Under the pieces are notes generated by a model. That model was given only the letters and a program-made list of their open reading frames with translations, did no database searches and was not told the origin of the DNA. This document shows positions 49,013 to 58,408 of a stretch of DNA of 64,000 bases, in pieces. Numbering within the stretch: position 1 is the stretch's first letter; each line of letters begins with the position of its first letter. A program made the translations under genes and the position numbers. The DNA lies in assembly GCA_037482215.1 (NCBI GenBank), contig CP148074.1:2666001-2730000 (forward strand), written 5' to 3'. The DNA comes from Pseudomonas mendocina. Its GTDB lineage: Bacteria > Pseudomonadota > Gammaproteobacteria > Pseudomonadales > Pseudomonadaceae.

Positions 49013-49453
49013 ATGCCTTACCAGCACATTCTGGTCGCCGTAGACCTAACAGACGAATGCGATCCGGTCATGCATCGGGCTCAAAAAGTAGCCTCCGCAA
49101 GCGGGGCACTATTATCTGTGGTTCATGTTGTCGAACCAATGGCGATGGCCTTTGGTGGCGACGTTCCCATGGACCTTTCGATGCTGCAACAGCAGCAATA
49201 TGACCAAGCCCGACAACGGCTCGATGCTTTTGCCGGTAAATACCCAGACCTGAGCGAAGACAGGCGCCACCTGACATACGGCCAGCCACGTCAGGAAATC
49301 CATCGATTGGCGTCAGAACAAGGTTGCGATTTGATTATCGTTGGCAGTCATGGTCGTCATGGACTCGCCCTATTGCTGGGCTCAACAGCTAACGACGTCC
49401 TGCACAGCGCGCCTTGCGATGTCTTGGCAGTACGCCTAAAAAAATCAGAGTAA
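49013..49453 (+). CDS. universal stress protein (UspA family)
   Basis: A 146-residue single-domain UspA protein: the N-terminal HILVAVDLTDECDPVMHRA, the middle VVHVVEP, and the C-terminal ATP-binding-like GSHGRHGLALLLGSTANDVLHSAPCDVLAV with the G-x2-G-x9-G(S/T) pattern present. ATP binding is likely. The ATG at 49013 is preceded by GAGGAG. It is probably monocistronic with a bidirectional terminator. Confidence 0.92.
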   Translation: MPYQHILVAVDLTDECDPVMHRAQKVASASGALLSVVHVVEPMAMAFGGDVPMDLSMLQQQQYDQARQRLDAFAGKYPDLSEDRRHLTYGQPRQEIHRLASEQGCDLIIVGSHGRHGLALLLGSTANDVLHSAPCDVLAVRLKKSE

Positions 49454-49461
49454 GTGCCAAC

Positions 49462-49489
49462 GGAGAATAAGGCATAAGCCTTATTCTCC
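49462..49489. terminator. bidirectional terminator between usp and the Cys-motif gene
   Basis: Twelve-base stem GGAGAATAAGGC / GCCTTATTCTCC with an ATAA loop. It overlaps the stop codon of the minus-strand gene at 49481. No long T run. Confidence 0.7.
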
Positions 49490-50167
49490 TGCCTCTTTAG
49501 GCCCCATAACCAGCGGCCTGACTTTCTGCAACTGGGTTTCCAGTGAGTAGGTGATGCTGGACGACATGGAAAAGAAGCTGAGGAAGGCCTTTAGGTTTGA
49601 GTCCCCCTCACAGGTAGCATGAATACGCTGCCAAAAAGCCTGGTTGACCAACTGCAATTGTTGGAAGAGCCGCACCAGCCCCTTCATGTCCCAATCTGGT
49701 ATTCGCCCCTCTTTGTAGTTGAAGTATTGCTGAGTGAGGTAAAGGGAAACTACGCGTAAGGTGAACTCCTGGGAGTTGGCGAATGGCAAGTGCTGCAACG
49801 CCATCGGCTTCAATTTATTCAAGACGGGGCACGCACTGGTGGCCATGATCACCCCTAAGAGTGCTCGTAACCCCTCCTCCAACCCCAGGTACTTAGCATA
49901 TTCACGCTCAGGGGTACGTACCGAGACAGAGACCTTCTGGAATGCAGGCAGCCCTTGAAAATCCTCGATCACACGGTGCAGGTCCACCGCTGCAGGGCAA
50001 TGGCTAAATTGGTCTTTGCTCAGCGGGCAGTTAGTGCAGCGTTCGTGCTCAAGTCGCGTCCATGCGGGTGCTTGTTGCGCGTCCTGCGCGCTATAAACCC
50101 GATCAAGCTCAATTTTGTAACTGAACTGATGGTCGTCATCGAGAATAATGCTGTACTCGATACTCAT
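49481..50167 (-). CDS. conserved hypothetical protein with Cys motif
   Basis: A 228-residue soluble protein of unknown function. Near residue 45 it has C-x2-C-x9-C (CTNCPLSKDQFSHC), a possible zinc or iron-sulfur site, followed by a helical domain (KLKPMALQHLPFANSQEFTLR, AFLSFFSMSS). It is conserved in Pseudomonas between the usp and uup genes. Redox or metal sensing is possible but not shown. Confidence 0.7.
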   Translation of the reverse strand: MSIEYSIILDDDHQFSYKIELDRVYSAQDAQQAPAWTRLEHERCTNCPLSKDQFSHCPAAVDLHRVIEDFQGLPAFQKVSVSVRTPEREYAKYLGLEEGLRALLGVIMATSACPVLNKLKPMALQHLPFANSQEFTLRVVSLYLTQQYFNYKEGRIPDWDMKGLVRLFQQLQLVNQAFWQRIHATCEGDSNLKAFLSFFSMSSSITYSLETQLQKVRPLVMGPKEAGE

Positions 50168-50227
50168 GAAAGTCCCCGCCAGAATCCACTAAACACTACC
50201 TCTAACGCATGCAGCGCTAGATGGCAC

Positions 50228-52153
50228 TTACCCTTCCAGCTCGGCCCATCGTTCGATCAGGTGGTCCAGCTCTTGCTGCGCAGCCTGCATCGCCTCAAGC
50301 ACTTTGGACGTCACCTCTACAGGCTGCTGGTAAAAACCAGGGTCACCAATTTGCTCCTGATAAGCAGCCAGTTTCGCTTCAAGCTCATCAATCTGCCCTG
50401 GGATTGCTTCCAGCTCGCGCTGCAACTTGTAGCTAAGCTTCTTCTTACTGGCCGGTGCGGGGGCTTCTGGCTCAACCACCGCGGCCTCAACAGGAGCTGG
50501 CACCACAGCCGATTGCAGCTCTGGCTTACCGCCTTTGGTTTCACCAACGCCCAGCAGGCGGGGTGATCCACCCTGGCGCAGCCAATCCTGATAGCCGCCC
50601 ACATATTCCCGCACTCGGCCTTCACCTTCAAAAACTAAAGTACTGGTTACGACGTTATCGAGGAACGCCCGGTCGTGGCTGACCATCAGTACCGTGCCAG
50701 AGAAAGTCAGCAGGACCTCTTCCAACAGTTCAAGGGTTTCCACATCCAGGTCGTTGGTCGGCTCATCCAGCACCAGCAAGTTGGCGGGCTTGCTGAACAA
50801 CTTGGCCAGCAACAGACGGGCGCGCTCACCACCAGACAGGGCTTTAACCGGGGTACGGGCGCGCTGCGGACTGAACAGGAAGTCGCCCAGATAGCTCAGG
50901 ACGTGTCGGTTCTGGCCATCAATTTCGATAAAGTCGCGGCCTTCAGAAATGTTATCGATAACGGTTTTTTCTAAATCCAGCTGGTTTCGCAGCTGATCAA
51001 AGTAAGCAACCTCTAGGCGCGTCCCCACCTCTACAGTGCCCTTAGTCGGCTGAAGATCCCCCAGCATAAGCTTGAGCAAGGTGGTTTTGCCGGTACCGTT
51101 AGCCCCCAGAAAACCAATGCGATCGCCCCGCTGCAGCACCATGGAGAAATCCTTGATCAGTTCAGGGCCGCCTGGATGGGCGAAGCTGACATTTTCAAGC
51201 ACCATGACCTGCTTGCCCGACTTCTCCGAGGTCTCCAGTTGGAAGCTCGCTTTACCAGTACGCTCGCGGCGCTGGCTACGTTCCTGGCGCATGGCTTTCA
51301 GAGCACGTACACGCCCTTCGTTACGGGTACGACGGGCTTTGATGCCCTGTCGAATCCACACTTCTTCCTGAGCCAGACGTTTGTCGAACAGCGCGTTGGC
51401 AGTCTCTTCTGCCGCCAGAACAGCTTCCTTATGTACAAGGAAGCTGGCGTAATCGCCGTTCCAGTCGATCAGACCGCCGCGATCCAACTCAAGAATGCGG
51501 GTGGCGAGGTTTTGCAGGAAAGAACGGTCGTGGGTAATAAATAGCACCGCGCCCTGAAACTCCTTCAACGCCTCTTCCAGCCAGGCAATGGCACCGATGT
51601 CCAGGTGGTTGGTAGGCTCGTCCAGCAGCAACAAATCAGGCTCAGAGACCAGCGCCTGAGCCAACAGCACACGACGGCGCCAACCGCCGGACAGCTCAGC
51701 CAAGGTTTTTTCAGCAGGCAATTGCAAGCGGCTCAGGGTGCTGTCTACCAGTTGCTGTAAGCGCCAACCATCACGAGCCTCAAGCTCCTGCTGCACGCGC
51801 ATGAGCTTGTCCAAGTCCTCATCATTGGTGATGTTCTGGCTGAGGTGGTGATACTGCGCGAGCAATTCACCTACACCGTCCAAGCCCTGGGCGACCACAT
51901 CAAACACACTGCGCCCATCAGCAACAGGCAGTTCTTGGGGCAGCTCACCGATTTTCAAACCGGGTGCACGCCAGATTGAGCCGTCGTCAGGCTTTTGTAG
52001 GTCCTTAACCAACTTAAGCATGCTGGACTTACCCGTGCCGTTACGGCCGATGATGCACACCCGCTCGCCCCTGGCGATCTGCCAGGACACTTTGTCCAGC
52101 AACGGCATTGCGCCAAAAGCCAGGGACACATCAGAGAATTTGAGCAGGGTCAT
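50228..52153 (-). CDS. uup: ABC-F ATPase Uup
   Basis: A 641-residue soluble protein with two ABC ATPase domains: Walker A GRNGTGKSS and GANGTGKTT, signatures LSGGWRRR and LSGGERARL, and DEPTNHLD and DEPTNDLD. The ABC-F linker lies between them and a C-terminal coiled coil (LSYKLQRELEAIPGQIDELEAK) follows. Uup acts in ribosome-related and branched-DNA processes, not transport. The ATG at 52153 (GAGG 6 bases upstream) replaces a 30-codon longer frame. Confidence 0.94.
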   Translation of the reverse strand: MTLLKFSDVSLAFGAMPLLDKVSWQIARGERVCIIGRNGTGKSSMLKLVKDLQKPDDGSIWRAPGLKIGELPQELPVADGRSVFDVVAQGLDGVGELLAQYHHLSQNITNDEDLDKLMRVQQELEARDGWRLQQLVDSTLSRLQLPAEKTLAELSGGWRRRVLLAQALVSEPDLLLLDEPTNHLDIGAIAWLEEALKEFQGAVLFITHDRSFLQNLATRILELDRGGLIDWNGDYASFLVHKEAVLAAEETANALFDKRLAQEEVWIRQGIKARRTRNEGRVRALKAMRQERSQRRERTGKASFQLETSEKSGKQVMVLENVSFAHPGGPELIKDFSMVLQRGDRIGFLGANGTGKTTLLKLMLGDLQPTKGTVEVGTRLEVAYFDQLRNQLDLEKTVIDNISEGRDFIEIDGQNRHVLSYLGDFLFSPQRARTPVKALSGGERARLLLAKLFSKPANLLVLDEPTNDLDVETLELLEEVLLTFSGTVLMVSHDRAFLDNVVTSTLVFEGEGRVREYVGGYQDWLRQGGSPRLLGVGETKGGKPELQSAVVPAPVEAAVVEPEAPAPASKKKLSYKLQRELEAIPGQIDELEAKLAAYQEQIGDPGFYQQPVEVTSKVLEAMQAAQQELDHLIERWAELEG

Positions 52154-52450
52154 CACACGCCTCAACATAACGGCGGGAGTTGGGCTCACTGGTAAACCAG
52201 ACACCGCCTCCCGGAGTAATCTTCCACAGCACGCAGGCTGCAAAACTGGGCGCGCATTCTACCCTGAGTTGTCGTCTCGTATCGCTGGCAATTTCCCGAT
52301 AGCTCTGTAAACCAAGCAAACAGTGCCTACACACATGATTTGGCTTACATCAAAGTGCTCAACCGCTTTCATTACCGCCCTGAGCCTTCTCCGAGTTAAG
52401 GCAAACGACTAAGCTAGTGGGATTGCACTACTGCTATTTATGGATGAGTC

Positions 52451-54376
52451 ATGCGAGCCCCTTTGTTGAAACTGCTCTCCTGCCTGTTGGCGTCTACTGT
52501 CTGTCTTTCAACTGCCCAAGCCGCAACACTGGCCCAGCAGCGGCTCTACTACGACCAAGCCAAGGCTGCATTGGCCAAAGGCGACAAGGGCCCTTACCTG
52601 CGCTACGCCAATGAGCTGCGCGACTACCCACTGGAGCCCTACCTCGCCTATGACGAGCTGACAGCCCGGCTCAAGTCCGCCAGCAATGAAGAAATCGAAA
52701 AATTCATCACGGAACATGGTGACTTGCCGCAAATCGGCTGGATGAAACTGCGCTGGCTACGTTGGGTAGCCGAACGTGGAGAGTGGAAAACATTTGCCAA
52801 TTATTACGACCCCGGGCTGAAGTTCACTGAACTGGACTGCCTGTACGGTCAATACCTGTTCAACCAGGGCATGCGAAAGGAAGCTCATGCTGCCGCTGAA
52901 AAGCTCTGGTTGGTGGGCAAATCACAACCCAACGCCTGTGATCCACTATTTCAGCGCTGGGCAGCTGACGGCCAACTGACCGAAGAAAAACGCTGGCAAC
53001 GGGCCAAGCTGGCAGCAGAAGCCCGCAACTATGGCCTGGTGACCCACCTCAGCAAAACCCTGACGACTCTCAGCAACCAAGGCCAACTGCTCCTGCAAGT
53101 GGCTCAAAAACCCGAACTGCTTAAGCAGACCGGGCGCATTACCCAAACCGATCACGCCACGGGTGATGTTGTCAGTCTTGGCCTGCGCCGTTTGGCCCGC
53201 CAAGATCCCGAAGCTGCGCTCAGCCTGCTGGATGGCTATACCCAGCGCATGAAGTTTTCCAAAGATGAGCAAGTCGCCATCGCCCGTGAAATCGGCTTGA
53301 CCTTGGCCCGTCGCTTTGATGCCCGTGCTTTGGACGTGATGGCCAAGTACGACCCGGAGCTGCGCGACAATAACGTCACCGAATGGCGCGCACGCCTGTT
53401 GCTACGCCTGGGTCGTTGGGAAGAAGCCTATCAGCTGACCAAACGTATGCCAGCAGACCTGATCAGCACTAACCGCTGGCGCTACTGGCAGGCCCGCAGC
53501 CTGCAACTGGCCAAGCCCAACAGCAAAGAGCCCATCCCGCTGTATCAGGCCTTGGCCAAGGAGCGTGACTTCTATGGTTTTATGGCCGCAGATCAGGTCA
53601 AAGCGCCCTACCAGCTCAATAACAAACCACTGGCATTGAGTCCGCAAACCATCCAGAAAGTCCGCAACTCTGCTGCTATTCGTCGTGCACTGGAGTTTCA
53701 CGCCCGTGGCCAGATCGCCGACGGACGCCGCGAGTGGTACAACGTCACCCGCCTGTTCAGCCGTGATGAAATGGTGGCGCAAGCCCGCATCGGTTATGAA
53801 ATGGGCTGGTATTTCCCTGCGATCCGCGCGATCAGTCAGGCTCAGTACTGGGATGATTTGGATGTTCGCTTCCCAATGGCCCACCGTGACGCCTTGGTTC
53901 GCGAAGCCCGCAACCGTGATATTCACTCAAGCTGGGTCTTTGCCATCACCCGTCAAGAAAGCGCCTTTATGGCTGACGCTCGCTCCCACGTAGGCGCCAT
54001 GGGCCTGATGCAACTGATGCCAGCAACCGCTAAGGAAACCGCCAAACGCTTTGGTATTCCGCTGGCTTCCCCTCAGCAGGCTTTCCGACCTGAAATCAAT
54101 ATTCAGTTGGGTGCAGCCTATTTGAGCCAGATTTACGGACAGTTCAACGGCAACCGTGTACTGGCTTCAGCCGCTTACAACGCCGGGCCGGGCCGCGTAC
54201 GCCAGTGGCTGCGTGGGGCCAATCACCTGTCTTATGACGTCTGGATCGAGAACATTCCGTTCGACGAAACCCGCCAGTATGTTCAGAACGTTCTGTCTTA
54301 CTCAGTGATCTACGGCAATAAACTTAATTCGCCACAACCGCTGGTGGCGTGGCACGAGCGCTACTTCGATCAGTAA
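52451..54376 (+). CDS. slt: soluble lytic murein transglycosylase
   Basis: A 641-residue periplasmic enzyme that cleaves peptidoglycan glycan strands to form 1,6-anhydroMurNAc ends. The signal peptide ends near STAQA-A. A long alpha-superhelical U/L domain is followed by a lysozyme-like C domain with the catalytic Glu503 (ITRQESAF), GLMQLMPATA and AAYNAGPGRV. The ATG lies just after the first short frame. Its products feed the NagZ pathway. It is divergent from uup. Confidence 0.95.
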   Translation: MRAPLLKLLSCLLASTVCLSTAQAATLAQQRLYYDQAKAALAKGDKGPYLRYANELRDYPLEPYLAYDELTARLKSASNEEIEKFITEHGDLPQIGWMKLRWLRWVAERGEWKTFANYYDPGLKFTELDCLYGQYLFNQGMRKEAHAAAEKLWLVGKSQPNACDPLFQRWAADGQLTEEKRWQRAKLAAEARNYGLVTHLSKTLTTLSNQGQLLLQVAQKPELLKQTGRITQTDHATGDVVSLGLRRLARQDPEAALSLLDGYTQRMKFSKDEQVAIAREIGLTLARRFDARALDVMAKYDPELRDNNVTEWRARLLLRLGRWEEAYQLTKRMPADLISTNRWRYWQARSLQLAKPNSKEPIPLYQALAKERDFYGFMAADQVKAPYQLNNKPLALSPQTIQKVRNSAAIRRALEFHARGQIADGRREWYNVTRLFSRDEMVAQARIGYEMGWYFPAIRAISQAQYWDDLDVRFPMAHRDALVREARNRDIHSSWVFAITRQESAFMADARSHVGAMGLMQLMPATAKETAKRFGIPLASPQQAFRPEINIQLGAAYLSQIYGQFNGNRVLASAAYNAGPGRVRQWLRGANHLSYDVWIENIPFDETRQYVQNVLSYSVIYGNKLNSPQPLVAWHERYFDQ

Positions 54377-54384
54377 TCGACATC

Positions 54385-54411
54385 CCTGCACGCCCTCAAC
54401 GGGCGTGCAGG
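54385..54411. terminator. hairpin between slt and the MOSC gene
   Basis: Eleven-base perfect stem CCTGCACGCCC / GGGCGTGCAGG with a 5-base loop, 8 bases after the slt stop and 9 before the stop of the convergent gene. No T run. Confidence 0.65.
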
Positions 54412-54419
54412 CTTGCGCG

Positions 54420-55235
54420 TTACTCGATCACCTCTACCGGCATGCCGGTCACCAGACGCCCCTCCCCACAGGGAACCAGGTTCTGACCGAAATAAATCCC
54501 ATCGTCACGCTTGCGGTAAGTCATCAGGGTCGTCAGCGGCTCGCGATCTTCACTGCGCTCCCCTGTTTCAGGGTCCAGCGTAGTCATGATGCAACGGGCA
54601 CAGCCCTTGGCCACACGAAGCTCCATCTCACCGATACGGATGCGCTTCCAGCTGTCTTCGGCATAGGGCTCAGCTCCTGCCACCACCAGATTCGGCCGAA
54701 AACGCAGCATCGACAAAGGGCGGCCAACGCGCCGGGAAAGATCGTCCAGCGAAGCCTGGCCAATCAACAGCAATGGAAAGCCGTCAGCAAACGCGACCCG
54801 GTCTTCGGCCTGGGCATACTTGGGATAGGCATTGATCACATGCCGTGCTCTGGCGTCGGGCACTTGCACTAATCTGCATGGCCGCTGCAACCAATCACTG
54901 AACCATTTGGCAGCCTGATCACCGGCATCCGGCACTTCTAGGGTATCCCGCCAGATAGTGACGCCTTTTAGATTGTCATCTGCACCGGGCACCGCAATCT
55001 CAAGCTCAGGCATCCCTGGTGCAGAAACATGCAGCGCTCCATCACCCTGCCAGCGGGCATGCAATTGGGTCATCTGGCTGAGTAAGCGCTGTGTCAGAAA
55101 ACGTCCAGTTTCAGCGTCAACCACCATCCAACGACGATCACCTTGTACACCCAGCGCCCCCAAAGAAGCCTCTGCAAGGGTCTCGCCCGCGCAGGATTTA
55201 ATGGGGTAACGATAAAGCTCGGAAAGCTGCAACAT
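54420..55235 (-). CDS. MOSC-domain protein (YcbX/mARC type)
   Basis: A 271-residue protein. The N-terminal beta-barrel MOSC_N domain (LSELYRYPIKSCAGE) is followed by a MOSC domain containing FRPNLVVAG and the molybdenum-ligand loop KGCARCIMTTLDPETGERS. Relatives (YcbX, mARC) reduce N-hydroxylated compounds using molybdenum cofactor. Here no C-terminal ferredoxin domain is present, so a separate electron donor is needed. The ATG at 55235 is preferred over a GTG eight codons upstream. Molybdenum cofactor genes lie 5 kb downstream. Confidence 0.88.
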   Translation of the reverse strand: MLQLSELYRYPIKSCAGETLAEASLGALGVQGDRRWMVVDAETGRFLTQRLLSQMTQLHARWQGDGALHVSAPGMPELEIAVPGADDNLKGVTIWRDTLEVPDAGDQAAKWFSDWLQRPCRLVQVPDARARHVINAYPKYAQAEDRVAFADGFPLLLIGQASLDDLSRRVGRPLSMLRFRPNLVVAGAEPYAEDSWKRIRIGEMELRVAKGCARCIMTTLDPETGERSEDREPLTTLMTYRKRDDGIYFGQNLVPCGEGRLVTGMPVEVIE

Positions 55236-55321
55236 GGTGTCGATCTCGGTTAAATGCACTCACTGCTAACTGTAAGTGCAACCGAGACGAAACCCCAACG
55301 CTTTCCGTTAACAGACCATGC

Positions 55322-56257
55322 CTACACTGTCGGGTACAGTAGCTCCAGACGCTCATGAATGACATCAACCAGTTTGTCTGGCTGAAACTTGGAGAGGAAG
55401 TTGTCACAGCCGACCTTCTTCACCATTGCAGCGTTAAAGCTGCCGGACAGTGACGTATGCAGCACCACGTACAAATCTCGCATGCGCGGATCATTGCGAA
55501 TTTCCGTGGTCAGGCGATAGCCGTCCATTTCTGGCATTTCGGCGTCGGTCACCACCATCAACAGTTTCTCGTTGAGGTCGATACCTTCATCTGCCCAAGC
55601 CTTGAGCTTATTCCATGCACGCAAGCCATCTGTTGCACAGTGGCAGCGTATATCCAACTGCGACAAGGTGCTCTGTAACTGGGTGATGGCAACACTGGAG
55701 TCATCCACCAGCAACACTTCACGCCCCCGGGCATATTCCAACATGGGGTCTGCCAGCTTCTCAGGCGATACTTTGGTGCTCATGGGGGTGATCTCGGCCA
55801 GCACCTTTTCCACGTCGATCACCTCGACGATCTGGTCTTCAACCTTAGTGATCGCGGTCAGGTAGTGTTGCCGCCCTGCGCTACCTGGTGGTGGTTGGAT
55901 GGCTTCCCAGTTGAGGTTAATGATGCGTTCAACCCCACCGACCAGAAAGGCCTGCACTGAGCGGTTATATTCGGTGACGATGATCGTACTGCGCTCATCA
56001 GGAACAATCGGACGCATACCAATGGCCTGAGACAGGTCAATCACCGGCAAGGTTTGCCCGCGCAAATTGATAACACCGCAGACAAAGCGATGACGCTGGG
56101 GCATCAGCGTCAGCTTTGGTAATTGCAGCACTTCCTGAACTTTGAAAACGTTGATGGCAAACACCTGACGCCCAGTGAGGCGGAACATCAGAATTTCCAG
56201 GCGGTTCTCACCCACCAGTTGGGTGCGCTGATCCACCGTATCAAGAATGCCCGCCAT
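55322..56257 (-). CDS. cheV: chemotaxis coupling protein CheV
   Basis: A 311-residue protein with an N-terminal CheW domain (EILMFRLTGRQVFAINVFKVQEVL, later RFVCGVINLRGQTLPVIDL) and a C-terminal receiver domain (REVLLVDDSS, phospho-acceptor in VVTDAEMPEMDGYRL, Lys in LSKF). It couples chemoreceptors to CheA and may act as a phosphate sink. AGGAG favours the second of two adjacent ATGs. No other chemotaxis genes are in the window. Confidence 0.93.
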   Translation of the reverse strand: MAGILDTVDQRTQLVGENRLEILMFRLTGRQVFAINVFKVQEVLQLPKLTLMPQRHRFVCGVINLRGQTLPVIDLSQAIGMRPIVPDERSTIIVTEYNRSVQAFLVGGVERIINLNWEAIQPPPGSAGRQHYLTAITKVEDQIVEVIDVEKVLAEITPMSTKVSPEKLADPMLEYARGREVLLVDDSSVAITQLQSTLSQLDIRCHCATDGLRAWNKLKAWADEGIDLNEKLLMVVTDAEMPEMDGYRLTTEIRNDPRMRDLYVVLHTSLSGSFNAAMVKKVGCDNFLSKFQPDKLVDVIHERLELLYPTV

Positions 56258-56385
56258 CATTTACTCCTGAATTTGCTCGCCACTGGGCTGATTGAATCCT
56301 GTTGATCCACTGTATCGGCAGCAGATGGCACCACTGTAATAGATAGCACCAAGCCACTACCTGACCATGCTACACCCCAGCGCGT

Positions 56386-57303
56386 TTATTCGCGATTATT
56401 TGGCGCACCTGCTCCAGTTAACGTGCAGGATGCGGGTAAATGCACACGAAGCGCTGACGGCAGGATCTGAAAACGGGAACGGGTGGTTTCTATGGGTTCT
56501 CCGTCTAAATTGAGATCCAAGCCTTCGGGGGCCTCAACTTCTAGCCAAGGCACGCGAGCAGTCACTGCAACACTTTCCACTCCGTTAATACTGCCCGACA
56601 GGAATGTGCCCAACGTCCCGACTGCATCCGCTGCTGCCGGAACAATACAGACATCCAGCAGCCCATCATTCACCTGTGCCTGCGGACACAACTGATGTCC
56701 ACCACCAGCCTGGCGTCCGTTGCCGACCCCGAGTGCCAGCACCTCCCCCTCCCATTGAAAGTCCGGCCCAGTAAAACGGGCAAACGAGGAATGAACTTCT
56801 GCAAAACGTGTCAGCCCTGTCAGAAAATAGGCAACACCACCCAGTACGCGCTTGAGGTCTTCAGAGGTATTAGCAGTGACATTGCTGCCAAAGCCACCCG
56901 TGGCCATATTCAGGAACACCTGATCATCCACGCTGCCCAGATCAATCAATTGCGCCGGCTGATCCAATAACTCCAGCGCAGCCAACGGCTCAAGCGGCAC
57001 ACCAGCTGCAACGGCAAAATCATTGGCTGTCCCTAACGGCATCAGCACCAGCGAAGCCTGTGTTTTAGCCTTAGCCATCGCTTCAGCCACATCGCGCAAG
57101 GTCCCATCACCACCGCCTGCGATCAGGATGGGATACCCCGCCTCTAGCCCCTCGTTAACGATTCGTTGTGCATCGCCCCCTTCCCAAGTCACCCGGACAT
57201 CCAACTGCCAACCCAGCTCACGGCGCTGCGCCACAGCGGCGCGCACATCCTCGTTCATTGCTTGCTTTCCATGCAGGATCAGCAGTGCTTTGCGTACATC
57301 CAT
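56386..57303 (-). CDS. yegS: YegS/diacylglycerol kinase-like lipid kinase
   Basis: A 305-residue DAGK-catalytic family protein with the nucleotide-binding motif LIAGGGDGTLRDVAEA near residue 63, LGTANDFA, and the C-terminal segment LDLNLDGEPIETTRSRFQILP. E. coli YegS phosphorylates phosphatidylglycerol in vitro; the native substrate is unclear. A strong AGGAGGAG site lies upstream. It is divergent from the pirin gene. Confidence 0.9.
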   Translation of the reverse strand: MDVRKALLILHGKQAMNEDVRAAVAQRRELGWQLDVRVTWEGGDAQRIVNEGLEAGYPILIAGGGDGTLRDVAEAMAKAKTQASLVLMPLGTANDFAVAAGVPLEPLAALELLDQPAQLIDLGSVDDQVFLNMATGGFGSNVTANTSEDLKRVLGGVAYFLTGLTRFAEVHSSFARFTGPDFQWEGEVLALGVGNGRQAGGGHQLCPQAQVNDGLLDVCIVPAAADAVGTLGTFLSGSINGVESVAVTARVPWLEVEAPEGLDLNLDGEPIETTRSRFQILPSALRVHLPASCTLTGAGAPNNRE

Positions 57304-57522
57304 CTACAGCTCCTCCTATTTAAACGGCATGCCCATCACCTGACTCAGTATTGCAGAGCTTCCCCATTACGCCTGCAGGTTAGACGAAACCCCAAACACA
57401 TCTATTTATTCGATTGTTATGCGCAAAAATAAGGCATTTATAATCTAATTAATTTCATGGATCATTACCCCATAAACAGCGGATACGGCAACCCAGCCGT
57501 CTCCAATTAGGAGGTTACGCAG

Positions 57523-58221
57523 ATGATCGAAGTACGCCCTTTCAACCAACTTGGCCGTGCCAACCACGGTTGGCTGAATGCCCATTACCACTTTTCGTTC
57601 TCTGAGTACTATGACCCAGCTCGCATGAACTGGGGCCCGTTACGCGTATGGAACGACGATGAGATTGCTGCAGGCGGTGGTTTCCCGACTCACCCGCACC
57701 GTGACATGGAAATCATCACCTACGTGCGTAAAGGGGCAATCACCCACCGCGACAGTTTGGGCAACCACGGTCGTACTGAAGCGGGTGATGTGCAGGTCAT
57801 GAGCGCTGGGACAGGTATCGCCCACAGCGAGTTCAACATGGAGAAAGAGACCACCACGCTGTTCCAGATTTGGATTTTCCCGGATAAGACCGGCCTGCAA
57901 CCATCCTGGGGAACCAAGCCATTCCCCAAAGGAGACCGCTCTGGGAACTTTGTGGTACTAGCAAGCGGCCATGAAGCGGACACGGATGCCCTGAAAATCC
58001 GCACCGACGCCCGCGTGGTAGCCGCAACGCTTAATGTTGGTCAGACTGCTGAATACGCTATTGGTGCAAGCCGTAAAGCCTATCTGGTGCCTGCAACCGG
58101 CAGCATTGAAGTGAATGGTGTTAAGGCCAGCGCCCGCGATGGTGTTGCGATTGAACAAGAGGAAGTCATTCGCGTGACCGCACTGGAAGAAAGTGAAATC
58201 GTTCTAGTAGACGTGGCTTAA
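57523..58221 (+). CDS. pirin-family protein
   Basis: A 232-residue bicupin. The metal ligands are seen as THPHRDMEIITYV (two His, Glu nearby) and the later GTGIAHSEFN. The N-terminal cupin ends in FQIWIFPD and a second, degenerate cupin follows. Relatives such as YhhW act as quercetin 2,3-dioxygenases in vitro; the native role is unknown. AGGAGGT precedes the ATG. A terminator follows directly. Confidence 0.92.
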   Translation: MIEVRPFNQLGRANHGWLNAHYHFSFSEYYDPARMNWGPLRVWNDDEIAAGGGFPTHPHRDMEIITYVRKGAITHRDSLGNHGRTEAGDVQVMSAGTGIAHSEFNMEKETTTLFQIWIFPDKTGLQPSWGTKPFPKGDRSGNFVVLASGHEADTDALKIRTDARVVAATLNVGQTAEYAIGASRKAYLVPATGSIEVNGVKASARDGVAIEQEEVIRVTALEESEIVLVDVA

Positions 58222-58228
58222 AAACCCC

Positions 58229-58254
58229 ACCAAGCGGGGTTCGCCCCGCTTGGT
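58229..58254 (+). terminator. terminator after the pirin gene
   Basis: Eleven-base stem ACCAAGCGGGG / CCCCGCTTGGT with a TTCG tetraloop, 8 bases after the stop. The T run is poor (CCTTC). Confidence 0.75.
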
Positions 58255-58408
58255 CCTTCACCCTCCAGCAGGCTAAGCCATAGCTAGTTGCTGGCAATTC
58301 AACTTGTCTCCCCGCCCCATCGGCCTATACTAGGCGGCCTACCCAAGACGTCAGGGCATCCTGTACGCATCCTCCTCGCAATACACCACATCTCGTGTCA
58401 AAGACCCC

